DNA from: Coxiellaceae bacterium
GTDB lineage: Bacteria > Pseudomonadota > Gammaproteobacteria > Coxiellales > Coxiellaceae
Direction of reading: 5' to 3'
Assembly (NCBI GenBank): GCA_003450655.1
Contig: DMFG01000034.1
Location: 1-6,228 of the forward strand
Length of the DNA stretch: 6,228 nt
Position 1 is the first letter of the stretch. Each line of letters opens with the position of its first letter. Both the position numbers and the translations under genes were made by a program. This document shows, one piece after another, positions 1 to 6,204 of this stretch. A model generated the notes under the pieces. The model did no database searches and had not been told where the DNA came from. It saw only the letters and a program-made list of their open reading frames with translations.

Positions 1-915
1 CGTCAATACATTGACTGGACACCATTTTTTAAAGCTTGGTCTCTTGCTGGCTCATTTCCAAAACTCTTATCAGACGAAGTCATTGGAGATGCTGCCACTG
101 ACTTATTCAACGACGCGAACACCATGCTAGATACTCTCATTGATCGCTCACTGATTGAAGCTAAAGCCGTATTTGGTTTTTTTCCTGCTGAAACGATAGA
201 TGATGACATTATTGTCTATGCTGATGAGGCTCGCAAAACACCCATTGCGACCTTTTGTTGCATACGCCAACAAATGATTCGATCTAATGACAAAGCCAAC
301 TACTGTATTGCCGACTTTATCGCCCCTCAACAAGCCAATAAAAATGATCATATTGGTTTATTTGCGGTGACAGCAGGAAGTGGTATCAACCAACTCCTAC
401 ACGACTATGAACAAAATAATGATAGCTACAATGTCATTCTCATCAAAGCGATTGCTGATCGACTTGCAGAAGCACTAGCGGAATATTTGCATGAGCAAGT
501 ACGTCAACAGCACTGGGGTTATGCGCCTGAGGAACGTTTGTCGAATCAAGAACTCATACAAGAAGCTTATCATGGTATACGCCCTGCTCCCGGCTACCCA
601 GCCTGTCCTGACCATACGCATAAAACCCTGTTATTCAATCTACTCAACGCACAAGAGAAAACCGGCATGTCACTCACCGAAAGCTATGCCATGCTGCCTG
701 CTGCATCAGTCTCTGGTTTCTACTTTTCTCACCCAGAAGCCTGTTATTTTGGGACAGGTAAAATAGGATTAGATCAGGTCACATCCATTGCAGAACGACA
801 AAACATTTCGCTTGAACAAGCTGAAAAAAATCTCGCTCCTATCTTAAACTACACCCCAAAGAGCTCGTCAGCTAGTCAACCCCCTTCTGATAAAGTAACG
901 GTACCAGCAGACTGA
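1..915 (+). CDS. metH: Cobalamin-dependent methionine synthase, C-terminal activation domain (5'-truncated by window edge)
   Basis: This is the last 304 codons of MetH, open from the first base of the window to TGA at 913-915. MetH transfers the methyl group of 5-methyl-tetrahydrofolate through cobalamin to homocysteine, giving methionine in the cytosol. The visible part is nearly the whole AdoMet-binding reactivation domain, which remethylates oxidised cob(II)alamin. Family landmarks are YIDWTPFF at the left edge, HEQVRQQHWGY (nt 490-522), the AdoMet-binding RPAPGYPACPDHT stretch (nt 580-618), and ESYAMLPAASVSGFYF followed by ACYFGTGKIG near the end. The Met at 124 is internal and not the start; the substrate and cobalamin domains lie outside the window. 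After the usual family end (near LNYTP) there is a tail of about 18 residues rich in Ser, Pro and Lys. It runs over the convergent metF 3' end, with the last 40 nt shared. The family call is firm; the tail may be a late extension. Confidence 0.96.
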   Translation, partial: RQYIDWTPFFKAWSLAGSFPKLLSDEVIGDAATDLFNDANTMLDTLIDRSLIEAKAVFGFFPAETIDDDIIVYADEARKTPIATFCCIRQQMIRSNDKANYCIADFIAPQQANKNDHIGLFAVTAGSGINQLLHDYEQNNDSYNVILIKAIADRLAEALAEYLHEQVRQQHWGYAPEERLSNQELIQEAYHGIRPAPGYPACPDHTHKTLLFNLLNAQEKTGMSLTESYAMLPAASVSGFYFSHPEACYFGTGKIGLDQVTSIAERQNISLEQAEKNLAPILNYTPKSSSASQPPSDKVTVPAD

Positions 916-1757
916 TGTGACGTCACACCTAAGCGCTGCAAAATTGCCTGGACAGTTTGAGATTGATTAAGTGTATAGAAATGCAGATGTTGAACACCCA
1001 TAGCTAATAACTGTTCACATAAATGTGTCACCACATCCAAACCTAACTGATACTGCGATGCCGTATCGCCAGAATAAGATTCCATCTGTTTAACTAACCA
1101 GCGAGGAATTTCCGCCTCACAACGCTTGGAAAAACGCTGTAACTTTTCAAAATCCATGATAGGCATAATGCCAGGAATAATTGGCATGGTAACACCCTGT
1201 TGTGTTGCTAAGGCTTGATAATGATAAAAGCTATCAGCATTAAAAAAATATTGCGTTAACGCACTGTTTGCACCGGCATCTTGCTTCAACTTTAAGGCAT
1301 GAATATCAGCTAACATCGAGCTTGCCTCAGGATGAGACTCAGGATACGCGGCAACTCGAATACTAAAGGTATTGCTATAGCGCTTTTGTATAAAAGCGAC
1401 TAAATCAGAAGCATAGGTCCACTCGGTTTGCCACAAGCCTACTCCTGAAGGACGATCGCCACGTAACACTACTAACTGTGTTACACCTATTGATTGATAT
1501 TGATCCAACAATACTGATAATTCATCTGACGATGCAGCCATACAAGAAATATGTGGCACTACTGGCATACCCAATTGAGACTGTAGTTCTGCTACAGTTC
1601 TCGGTGTAGCTTCTTGTGTAGATCCTCCTGCTCCGAATGTCACTGAACAGAACTGAGGGCTAGCGACTTGTAGCTTTTGTGCGACCGCCCCAAGCTGGGT
1701 TAGTGCTGCGTCTGATTGTGGTGGAAAAAACTCAAAACTCAACGAAGGAACTGCCAT
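876..1757 (-). CDS. metF: 5,10-methylenetetrahydrofolate reductase
   Basis: This is a 293-aa cytosolic flavoprotein that reduces 5,10-methylene-THF to 5-methyl-THF, the methyl donor for MetH. Its length is close to the E. coli enzyme (296 aa) and it has only the TIM-barrel catalytic domain. Motifs in order are SFEFFPP (residues 7-13; Glu9 matches the conserved catalytic Glu), SVTFGAGGST (38-47), PHISCMA (68-74), LRGDRP (98-103; Asp101 matches the flavin-contacting Asp), AAYPESHPEA (136-145), LTQYFFN (167-173), PGIMPI (195-200) and HFYTLN (259-264). The reading frame also extends eight codons upstream to a TTG at 1781. I choose the ATG at 1757 because AAGGAG lies six bases before it and the family N-terminus begins just before SFEFFPP. 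The last 13 codons overlap the metH 3' end on the other strand and encode part of a polar tail (SHQSAGTVTLSEGG). It is divergent from the adenosine kinase gene. Confidence 0.96.
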   Translation of the reverse strand: MAVPSLSFEFFPPQSDAALTQLGAVAQKLQVASPQFCSVTFGAGGSTQEATPRTVAELQSQLGMPVVPHISCMAASSDELSVLLDQYQSIGVTQLVVLRGDRPSGVGLWQTEWTYASDLVAFIQKRYSNTFSIRVAAYPESHPEASSMLADIHALKLKQDAGANSALTQYFFNADSFYHYQALATQQGVTMPIIPGIMPIMDFEKLQRFSKRCEAEIPRWLVKQMESYSGDTASQYQLGLDVVTHLCEQLLAMGVQHLHFYTLNQSQTVQAILQRLGVTSHQSAGTVTLSEGG

Positions 1758-1763
1758 ATGAAA

Positions 1764-1769
1764 CTCCTT
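1764..1769 (-). promoter_or_regulatory. metF ribosome binding site
   Basis: On the minus strand this reads AAGGAG, six bases before the ATG at 1757. It decides the metF start in favour of this ATG over the in-frame TTG at 1781, because the site would fall inside the coding region if TTG were used. Confidence 0.85.
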
Positions 1770-1854
1770 TTTATTTGACAATATTTCAATACCTTACAGG
1801 CAAACTTCTAAAAAAATCAACTGGGAAAAAGTGCGTCCATAAATCTCAATCACT

Positions 1855-1898
1855 TTGACAAAAAATGACTAGTATTTACCACCTAAAAACCCTACAAT
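1855..1898 (+). promoter_or_regulatory. Possible promoter elements for the adenosine kinase gene
   Basis: A perfect -35 hexamer TTGACA is at 1855-1860 and a good -10-like TACAAT is at 1893-1898, but they are 32 bases apart and cannot form one sigma-70 promoter. Below TTGACA, the hexamers at normal spacing are poor (TACCAC at 1877-1882 with a 16-base spacer). Above TACAAT, the -35 candidates are poor (TAGTAT at 1870-1875). The kinase promoter must lie in the 185-bp divergent region if the gene is transcribed alone. TACAAT would give a leader of roughly 35-40 nt. For metF, a weak pair on the minus strand is TTGATT (1815-1820) and TAAGGT (1791-1796) with an 18-base spacer. Confidence 0.3.
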
Positions 1899-1912
1899 AG
1901 CGGGTTTTTGGG
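1882..1912. other. Terminator-like stem-loop in the metF/adenosine kinase divergent region
   Basis: CCTAAAAACCC (1882-1892) can pair with GGGTTTTTGGG (1902-1912) through 11 positions, including one T-G wobble, around the nine-base loop TACAATAGC. The AAAAACCC/GGGTTTTT core resembles a bidirectional rho-independent terminator, but it lies between two divergent genes where no gene ends. The loop contains TACAAT (1893-1898), a 5/6 match to a -10 box that could belong to the kinase promoter. The hairpin could therefore be a real RNA structure, a block to antisense reading in from the kinase gene, or a by-product of promoter sequence. Function is unresolved. Confidence 0.4.
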
Positions 1913-1930
1913 CCGTTAAATAATTAACAA

Positions 1931-1936
1931 AGAGGT
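1931..1936 (+). promoter_or_regulatory. Ribosome binding site deciding the GTG start of adenosine kinase
   Basis: AGAGGT lies upstream of the GTG at 1943, with GAGG ending seven bases before it. No in-frame ATG nearby gives a comparable site. Starting at this GTG places the family N-terminal motif GIGNALLDI at residues 7-15, as expected. Confidence 0.75.
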
Positions 1937-1942
1937 GAACTT

Positions 1943-2953
1943 GTGAGCTACAACGTATACGGCATAGGAAATGCCTTGCTCGATATTCAACTGGATGTGA
2001 ATCATGAATTTCTAACGCAGAATGACCTACCAAAAGGTGTCATGACCTATGTCTCACAAGCACGACAAACAGACATCATTAACCTCGCAGGTCCTGATAG
2101 TGTTCGCCAAATATCATCTGGTGGTTCTGTAGCCAACAGCATGATTGTATTGCAATATTTTGGTGGAACAGGTTTTTTTAGCTGTAAAATTGCTCAAGAT
2201 GAAGCCGGTACGCAATACCACAATGAATTAAAATCATCTGGCCTAGATACTAACTATGACCACCAAACTCGCCCTGAAGGTGAAACCGGTCGCTGCCTCG
2301 TTAAAATCACTCCAGATGCCGATCGCACCATGAGCACTAACCTTGGCATTAGTGAATCCCTTTCAGAGTCAGAATTACACCTTGATGCACTCAAGCAATC
2401 CACTTACCTCTACCTGGAAGGTTACTTAACGACTTCACCATTAGGGCATCAAGCTGCTCTCAAGGCCAAACGACTTGCTGAAGAAAATGGCGTTAAAACC
2501 GCTATTACCTTTTCAGACCCAGCCATTGTTTCACAGTTCAAAGCTCAATTTCATGAACTGATTGATAATGGTGTCGATCTGGTTTTTTGTAACGAAAGTG
2601 AAGCAAAAGAATTTACAGAGTGTGACACACTGACTGACGCAATAGAAAAATTAAAAACCATTGCAAAAACATTTGTGATCACCATCGGCCCTCGAGGCTC
2701 AATGGTCTATGATGGCAACGAACTCATTACAGTACCTGCAACCGAAGAAAAACCCATCGATACCGTTGGTGCTGGCGACATGTATGCAGGCGCGTTCCTT
2801 TATGGCATTACTAATGGCCTAAGCTGGCAAGAAGCAGGTCAACTAGCCAACCTAACTTCATCTAAGGTCGTTACCATCTATGGACCTCGCGTTAGTCAAG
2901 CTGACACTGTAGCTCTAAAGAAAGAACTACAAGAGATGAAAACAGCGCTATAA
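1943..2953 (+). CDS. Adenosine kinase (PfkB/ribokinase family)
   Basis: This 336-aa cytosolic sugar/nucleoside kinase is predicted to phosphorylate adenosine to AMP with ATP. It starts at GTG behind a good Shine-Dalgarno sequence. PfkB landmarks are GIGNALLDI (7-15; the Asp typically contacts the ribose), the first-signature GGSVANS (60-66), TPDADRTMSTNLG (123-135; an adenosine-kinase-like lid and substrate segment), NESE (217-220; the NxxE metal/phosphate motif) and DTVGAGD (273-279; the anion hole and catalytic base Asp279). Length is usual for bacterial adenosine kinases. The neighbouring metH and metF support a role in removing adenosine produced when S-adenosylhomocysteine is hydrolysed. 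The family is certain. Adenosine as substrate is inferred from overall resemblance and context; another nucleoside or sugar cannot be excluded. It diverges from metF and converges on the unknown membrane protein gene, with 40 bp between stops. Confidence 0.88.
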   Translation: MSYNVYGIGNALLDIQLDVNHEFLTQNDLPKGVMTYVSQARQTDIINLAGPDSVRQISSGGSVANSMIVLQYFGGTGFFSCKIAQDEAGTQYHNELKSSGLDTNYDHQTRPEGETGRCLVKITPDADRTMSTNLGISESLSESELHLDALKQSTYLYLEGYLTTSPLGHQAALKAKRLAEENGVKTAITFSDPAIVSQFKAQFHELIDNGVDLVFCNESEAKEFTECDTLTDAIEKLKTIAKTFVITIGPRGSMVYDGNELITVPATEEKPIDTVGAGDMYAGAFLYGITNGLSWQEAGQLANLTSSKVVTIYGPRVSQADTVALKKELQEMKTAL

Positions 2954-2965
2954 TCCACATACCCC

Positions 2966-3001
2966 CCCCTTAAGAGCATGTTTATCGGTATACTTAAGGG
3001 G
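2966..3001. repeat. Inverted repeat / stem-loop at the convergent 3' ends
   Basis: CCCCTTAAG (2966-2974) is perfectly complementary to CTTAAGGGG (2993-3001), making a 9-bp stem around an 18-base loop. It lies 12 bases past the kinase stop, and its right arm contains the TAA stop of the opposing membrane protein gene (2994-2996). The left arm is the end of an eight-C run (2962-2969). No T-tract follows on either strand, so it is not a canonical rho-independent terminator. It may stabilise 3' ends or end transcription with help. It is the only structure I see between these genes. Confidence 0.5.
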
Positions 3002-4697
3002 TTGCTAACACCCTGCACATAGACCGACCGTCACCATACTCAACCACCTCTTCCTGACAAACGTAGATATCTGGTAACGACAATAAAGCATAACGTGACT
3101 CGGAATATAAATAAGGAACTGTATCTGTCATCTGACTCATCACTTGACGCAGCGTATCCTGCGGAAATACTAAATCTAATACTGTATTAGACAATATCAC
3201 TACAATAATTACCAAAAAACCAAACCCCTCAGGGAACAGCCGATCACAAGACAACTCCTTATTCGACATACCCGTCATCTTATCCATCGCTAATAAAACA
3301 GGTATCGAGCGAGCAACTAAACTGTGAAACGTCAACAATGAAATATCTAATACTTGACGAAACCTATGCCAACAAAAACTCTCTGGCCAGTTTTCTTGCC
3401 GCAAAGATCCAGGACTAGGCTTTGGAATTTCATTAGCCTTAATCAACATATGAGAAAAAAGATTTCCTAAAAAAACCAGCATAAATATACCTGAATCCAT
3501 AGCCAAAGACTGAATATCTTGATGCACTTCAACCTCGTGATCCAAACAATGCTCATAAATAACAGCAATCACTAGAGCTACAAACTGGCTCATAGCAATT
3601 GAAAAACCAATTGTAGAAATAGCCATGGCAAAGGAGTACAGCACATCTTGAGTATTCAAGTAGCTTTGATCTAAGACAGTAAACAACACATCACACAAAT
3701 AATGATAAAACTTACGAGCATAACCAAGCGCAGCATTACACCAACTATCTGATTCATCCGGCTGAACATCTGGCAATGAATATATTGATAAATAATACCG
3801 ATTAGTTTGAGCGGTCCACTGAAAAAAAGAGGGTAACATTAACCGATAACCACCCATATCGTGATCTTGATAAAGCATAGGCTCACACCAAGCATGTTTC
3901 AATTGATGTAAAAAAACCGACATACGTTGATCCGCATCATTATTCCAAAACAGCGCACCCAAGGAACCTGACACCCAAGGAACAAACCATGTCCAATGAT
4001 TCGACGACCCCATGTGGGCTAATGAAACAAAAGTCACCCAATATAATTTATAAAACTCGGATAACCGTAATATTGCAGCCAAAATATCTATCGCTTTGAT
4101 ATAAGAAGAGCTATTTGATAAACCATCCGTCAAGCTCTCTGATTTAGCCATCAATACAGTAGAAACCATACGACGATGCATGAAAGATAACGCTGCCAAA
4201 ACAATCACAAAGGCAGAATCAACAAAAACCCATATACCAGCATGAATATGACTATCAGGGCTCACATCAATAAGCTTAGGGCTTGATAACGACCAAACAC
4301 CCATAAAAGTTAACGAGAAAGACACTGACAAGATAGCATCATAAAAAAGCGGAGGCTTATCCTTGTAAGGTAAGCGTAACAGCCAAGCAATCGACTGCGT
4401 CAATGATGATAGACATGAGATCTCTTCTATCATCGACTGCAATGAGACTATCGATGAAACAGAACCCTCTCTTTCTTGTTGTGACAATAGCGGATTAAAC
4501 ACTTCATTATGAATTATTGAACCTACTTGGTTGAGAGAATAGTTCACAGTTGACAACCTATTCTGAATACGACAAGACAGCAACCAAGGCAAACAACCAG
4601 AATTAAAAACTATTGGTACACTAACAGGAATAGTGGGCTCACCATCATGATGAGGGCATTCACTATAAGGCAGATTATTACGTTCTTCATGTAACAC
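2994..4697 (-). CDS. Unrecognised multi-pass membrane protein, probably internally duplicated
   Basis: This 567-aa protein belongs to no family I can name. The GTG start at 4697 is supported by GGAGG seven bases upstream and by an in-frame TGA directly before it. There is no signal peptide; the first 110 residues are mostly polar and amphipathic, with an early SECPHHDGE segment. Hydrophobic segments, judged by eye, lie near 118-137, 153-173, 215-230, 234-252, 352-382 (one or two helices), 402-420, 449-471 and 490-512. Residues 253-350 and the last 55 are soluble. The two hydrophobic blocks look like diverged copies: Y111-A121 with Y346-F356, D160-S161...H174 with D401-S402...H416, D204-I with D451-I, and PMLY (273-276)...Y284 with PYLY (528-531)...Y536. 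The offset rises from 235 to about 255 residues. That suggests a fused pair of approximately 4-TM units, perhaps a channel, transporter or membrane scaffold; function is unknown. It follows the MFS gene after 80 bp on the same strand and may share its transcript. Confidence 0.8.
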   Translation of the reverse strand: MLHEERNNLPYSECPHHDGEPTIPVSVPIVFNSGCLPWLLSCRIQNRLSTVNYSLNQVGSIIHNEVFNPLLSQQEREGSVSSIVSLQSMIEEISCLSSLTQSIAWLLRLPYKDKPPLFYDAILSVSFSLTFMGVWSLSSPKLIDVSPDSHIHAGIWVFVDSAFVIVLAALSFMHRRMVSTVLMAKSESLTDGLSNSSSYIKAIDILAAILRLSEFYKLYWVTFVSLAHMGSSNHWTWFVPWVSGSLGALFWNNDADQRMSVFLHQLKHAWCEPMLYQDHDMGGYRLMLPSFFQWTAQTNRYYLSIYSLPDVQPDESDSWCNAALGYARKFYHYLCDVLFTVLDQSYLNTQDVLYSFAMAISTIGFSIAMSQFVALVIAVIYEHCLDHEVEVHQDIQSLAMDSGIFMLVFLGNLFSHMLIKANEIPKPSPGSLRQENWPESFCWHRFRQVLDISLLTFHSLVARSIPVLLAMDKMTGMSNKELSCDRLFPEGFGFLVIIVVILSNTVLDLVFPQDTLRQVMSQMTDTVPYLYSESRYALLSLPDIYVCQEEVVEYGDGRSMCRVLATP

Positions 4698-4704
4698 TCA
4701 CAAC

Positions 4705-4709
4705 CCTCC
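4705..4709 (-). promoter_or_regulatory. Ribosome binding site of the unknown membrane protein
   Basis: On the minus strand this reads GGAGG (in context TGGAGGG), seven bases before the GTG at 4697. It is the strongest evidence that this long frame is really translated and that GTG is its start. Confidence 0.8.
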
Positions 4710-4777
4710 AGAAAAAATCTCTCACCCAATCAAACCGTCAATCATCCCTGAAGAAAAATCTTAAACACCAAGAAGTA

Positions 4778-6067
4778 TTATCGTGACTGCACATTCTGCA
4801 GATTGAATGTTCGAGTTTCAGGCATCTTAAATATAACCAATAGAATGCAACAAGATGCTACAACCAAATACCAGCAAGGCGCCAACGGTTGGCCAGTCAG
4901 GCTGATTAGATACGTCGAAATCAACGGCGTTGTACCACCAAACAAAGCATTCCCAATATTATAACCAAACGACACGCCACTGTAACGATGTTCAGTTGGA
5001 AAAAGCTCACTAATGGCTGTTATAAAAGGCGGAGTACATGCTGACACCATCAGCATCATTAACATCGCTGCACTGATCATTAAAACAAGACCATGAGAGC
5101 TAAGCATTAAAAACATCGGGTAACTTAATACGGCCAACGCGATCACACCCACTATAAGAACAGGCTTTCGACCCACACAATCAGACACCCAGCCCCAAAA
5201 AGGAGCGCTGTAAGCATACGCAAATGCAGCACAGCTAGTCACTATCATTGCGGTATGATCAGGAGTACCCATGATAGTGATTAAGTAATTGGGCAAAAAA
5301 GCTGCGTTGAGATAATAAGCAATACCTAAATAACCGGTTAGAAAAAAAACTATAGCTATTGCCCAAGGGTGTGATCGCAAGGCACCTCGCATTGGAGAAT
5401 GATCGAGATGTTTCTCTTGTGACAATGCCTCAAACATCGGCGACTCATGCATGGTTGACTGAAATAATAAAGCAATAATCGTCAAAACCGCTCCTATCCA
5501 GTAAGGTATACGCCACCCGTAAACCAGCATCTGCTCGTGAGACAAATAATGAATCAGCAGTGTCGCCAATAAGGAACTCAGTAAAACACCGTTGCCTGAA
5601 ATAAATGTAGCGATAGAGGTATACAACCCTCGATAACGTTGATCGGACTGTTCAATCAACATCACAATCACACCCGTCTGCTCTCCACCGACAGAAAATC
5701 CTTGCAACATTCGGGCAAGTAACAGTAAAACTGGCGCAGCTATGCCTATTTGCTGATAGGTGGGCAAACAGCTGGTCATCACAATAGAAATACCCATACA
5801 AACAACCGTCAGCATGATGGTTTTCTTTCGACCCAAACGATCACCTAATTGTCCAAAAACAATCCCACCAATCGGGCGCATCAAATAGCCTGCTGCGAAG
5901 ATACCAAAGGTTTCAATGAGACTTGCCAAACCGTGCTGAGGGGGGAAAAATAACTCAGAGATATACGAAGCGATATAAATATAAATGGTGAAATCAAACC
6001 ACTCAATCAATGTAGCAAAGGCTGCACTCATAATTGTTTTCATGGAAACCGCATGCGTATGAGTCAT
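4778..6067 (-). CDS. MFS transporter, metabolite:H+ symporter (ProP/citrate/alpha-ketoglutarate-like) family
   Basis: This 429-aa inner-membrane protein has about 12 hydrophobic segments and is predicted to import a small organic acid, betaine or proline-like solute with protons. Family motifs are LIEWFDFTIY (20-29), RPIGGIVFGQLGDRLGRKK (64-82; the MFS loop 2-3 motif), LLLLARMLQGFSVGGEQTG (114-132), RIPYWIG (186-192), ESPMF (208-212), GWVSDCVGRKP (292-302; the second-half loop motif) and ELFPTEHRYSGVSFGYNIG (354-372) followed by FGGTTPL. The frame extends to an ATG at 6121 without a binding site. I choose the ATG at 6067 because AGGAG lies ten bases before it and the first helix then starts at the usual distance. 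It ends soon after the last helix, without the long C-terminal coiled coil of the E. coli osmosensor ProP, so osmosensing of that type is not suggested. Substrate cannot be read from the sequence. It lies upstream of the unknown membrane protein gene. Confidence 0.92.
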   Translation of the reverse strand: MTHTHAVSMKTIMSAAFATLIEWFDFTIYIYIASYISELFFPPQHGLASLIETFGIFAAGYLMRPIGGIVFGQLGDRLGRKKTIMLTVVCMGISIVMTSCLPTYQQIGIAAPVLLLLARMLQGFSVGGEQTGVIVMLIEQSDQRYRGLYTSIATFISGNGVLLSSLLATLLIHYLSHEQMLVYGWRIPYWIGAVLTIIALLFQSTMHESPMFEALSQEKHLDHSPMRGALRSHPWAIAIVFFLTGYLGIAYYLNAAFLPNYLITIMGTPDHTAMIVTSCAAFAYAYSAPFWGWVSDCVGRKPVLIVGVIALAVLSYPMFLMLSSHGLVLMISAAMLMMLMVSACTPPFITAISELFPTEHRYSGVSFGYNIGNALFGGTTPLISTYLISLTGQPLAPCWYLVVASCCILLVIFKMPETRTFNLQNVQSR

Positions 6068-6077
6068 CCTGAATGAT

Positions 6078-6082
6078 CTCCT
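6078..6082 (-). promoter_or_regulatory. Ribosome binding site deciding the MFS transporter start
   Basis: On the minus strand this reads AGGAG, ten bases before the ATG at 6067, slightly long but acceptable spacing. The upstream ATG at 6121 and the downstream ATG at 6043 have no comparable site. Confidence 0.6.
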
Positions 6083-6166
6083 AAGAATAAAAAAACAACG
6101 TACTGGAATGTCGCCATACATGCAAACTGATAGTTGCCGGCCATGCCACCTCTCAGTCTTTGGGCG

Positions 6167-6199
6167 AAAAAAAAGCCCACACAGTGAGCTTCTTTTTTT
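6167..6199. terminator. Bidirectional rho-independent terminator downstream of the tRNA gene
   Basis: AAGCCCA (6173-6179) pairs with TGAGCTT (6185-6191), with one G-T wobble, around the loop CACAG. On the minus strand the stem is followed by a T-run opposite the A-run at 6167-6174, which would end the tRNA transcript. On the plus strand it is followed by TTTTTTT (6193-6199), so it can also act the other way. On the plus strand TGGGC at 6161-6165 could pair instead with GCCCA at 6175-6179, giving an alternative, weaker hairpin. The terminator separates tRNA transcription from the MFS gene, whose leader begins downstream. Confidence 0.82.
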
Positions 6200-6204
6200 A
6201 TAAG

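Noticed and set aside
3..351. Minus-strand open frames at 3-209 and 148-351
   Set aside because: Both lie opposite the well-recognised metH coding sequence, have no binding site or family resemblance, and are shadows.
491..766. Plus-strand open frame at 491-766
   Set aside because: It is an out-of-frame shadow inside the conserved AdoMet-binding part of metH.
916..927. Possible CRP or MetJ operator in TGTGACGTCACA
   Set aside because: CRP sites need six bases between the half-sites, but here there are two. MetJ binds tandem boxes in promoter regions, whereas this is a single imperfect match at gene 3' ends.
1758..1781. TTG at 1781 as the metF start
   Set aside because: It would add eight residues (SNKKEFH region) that cover the strong AAGGAG site serving the ATG at 1757.
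1758..1942. SAM or SAH riboswitch controlling metF or the kinase
   Set aside because: Methyl cycle genes often carry one, but I could not find a multi-stem aptamer-like arrangement. The only clear structure is the single terminator-like hairpin.
4698..4777. Small gene or terminator between the two membrane protein genes
   Set aside because: The 80 bp hold no plausible short reading frame with a binding site. The only possible hairpin (AAGA/TCTT) is four base pairs, too weak to call.
6068..6121. ATG at 6121 as the MFS transporter start
   Set aside because: It has no Shine-Dalgarno sequence, and the AGGAG before 6067 would lie inside the coding region. The added residues are unlike the family N-terminus.
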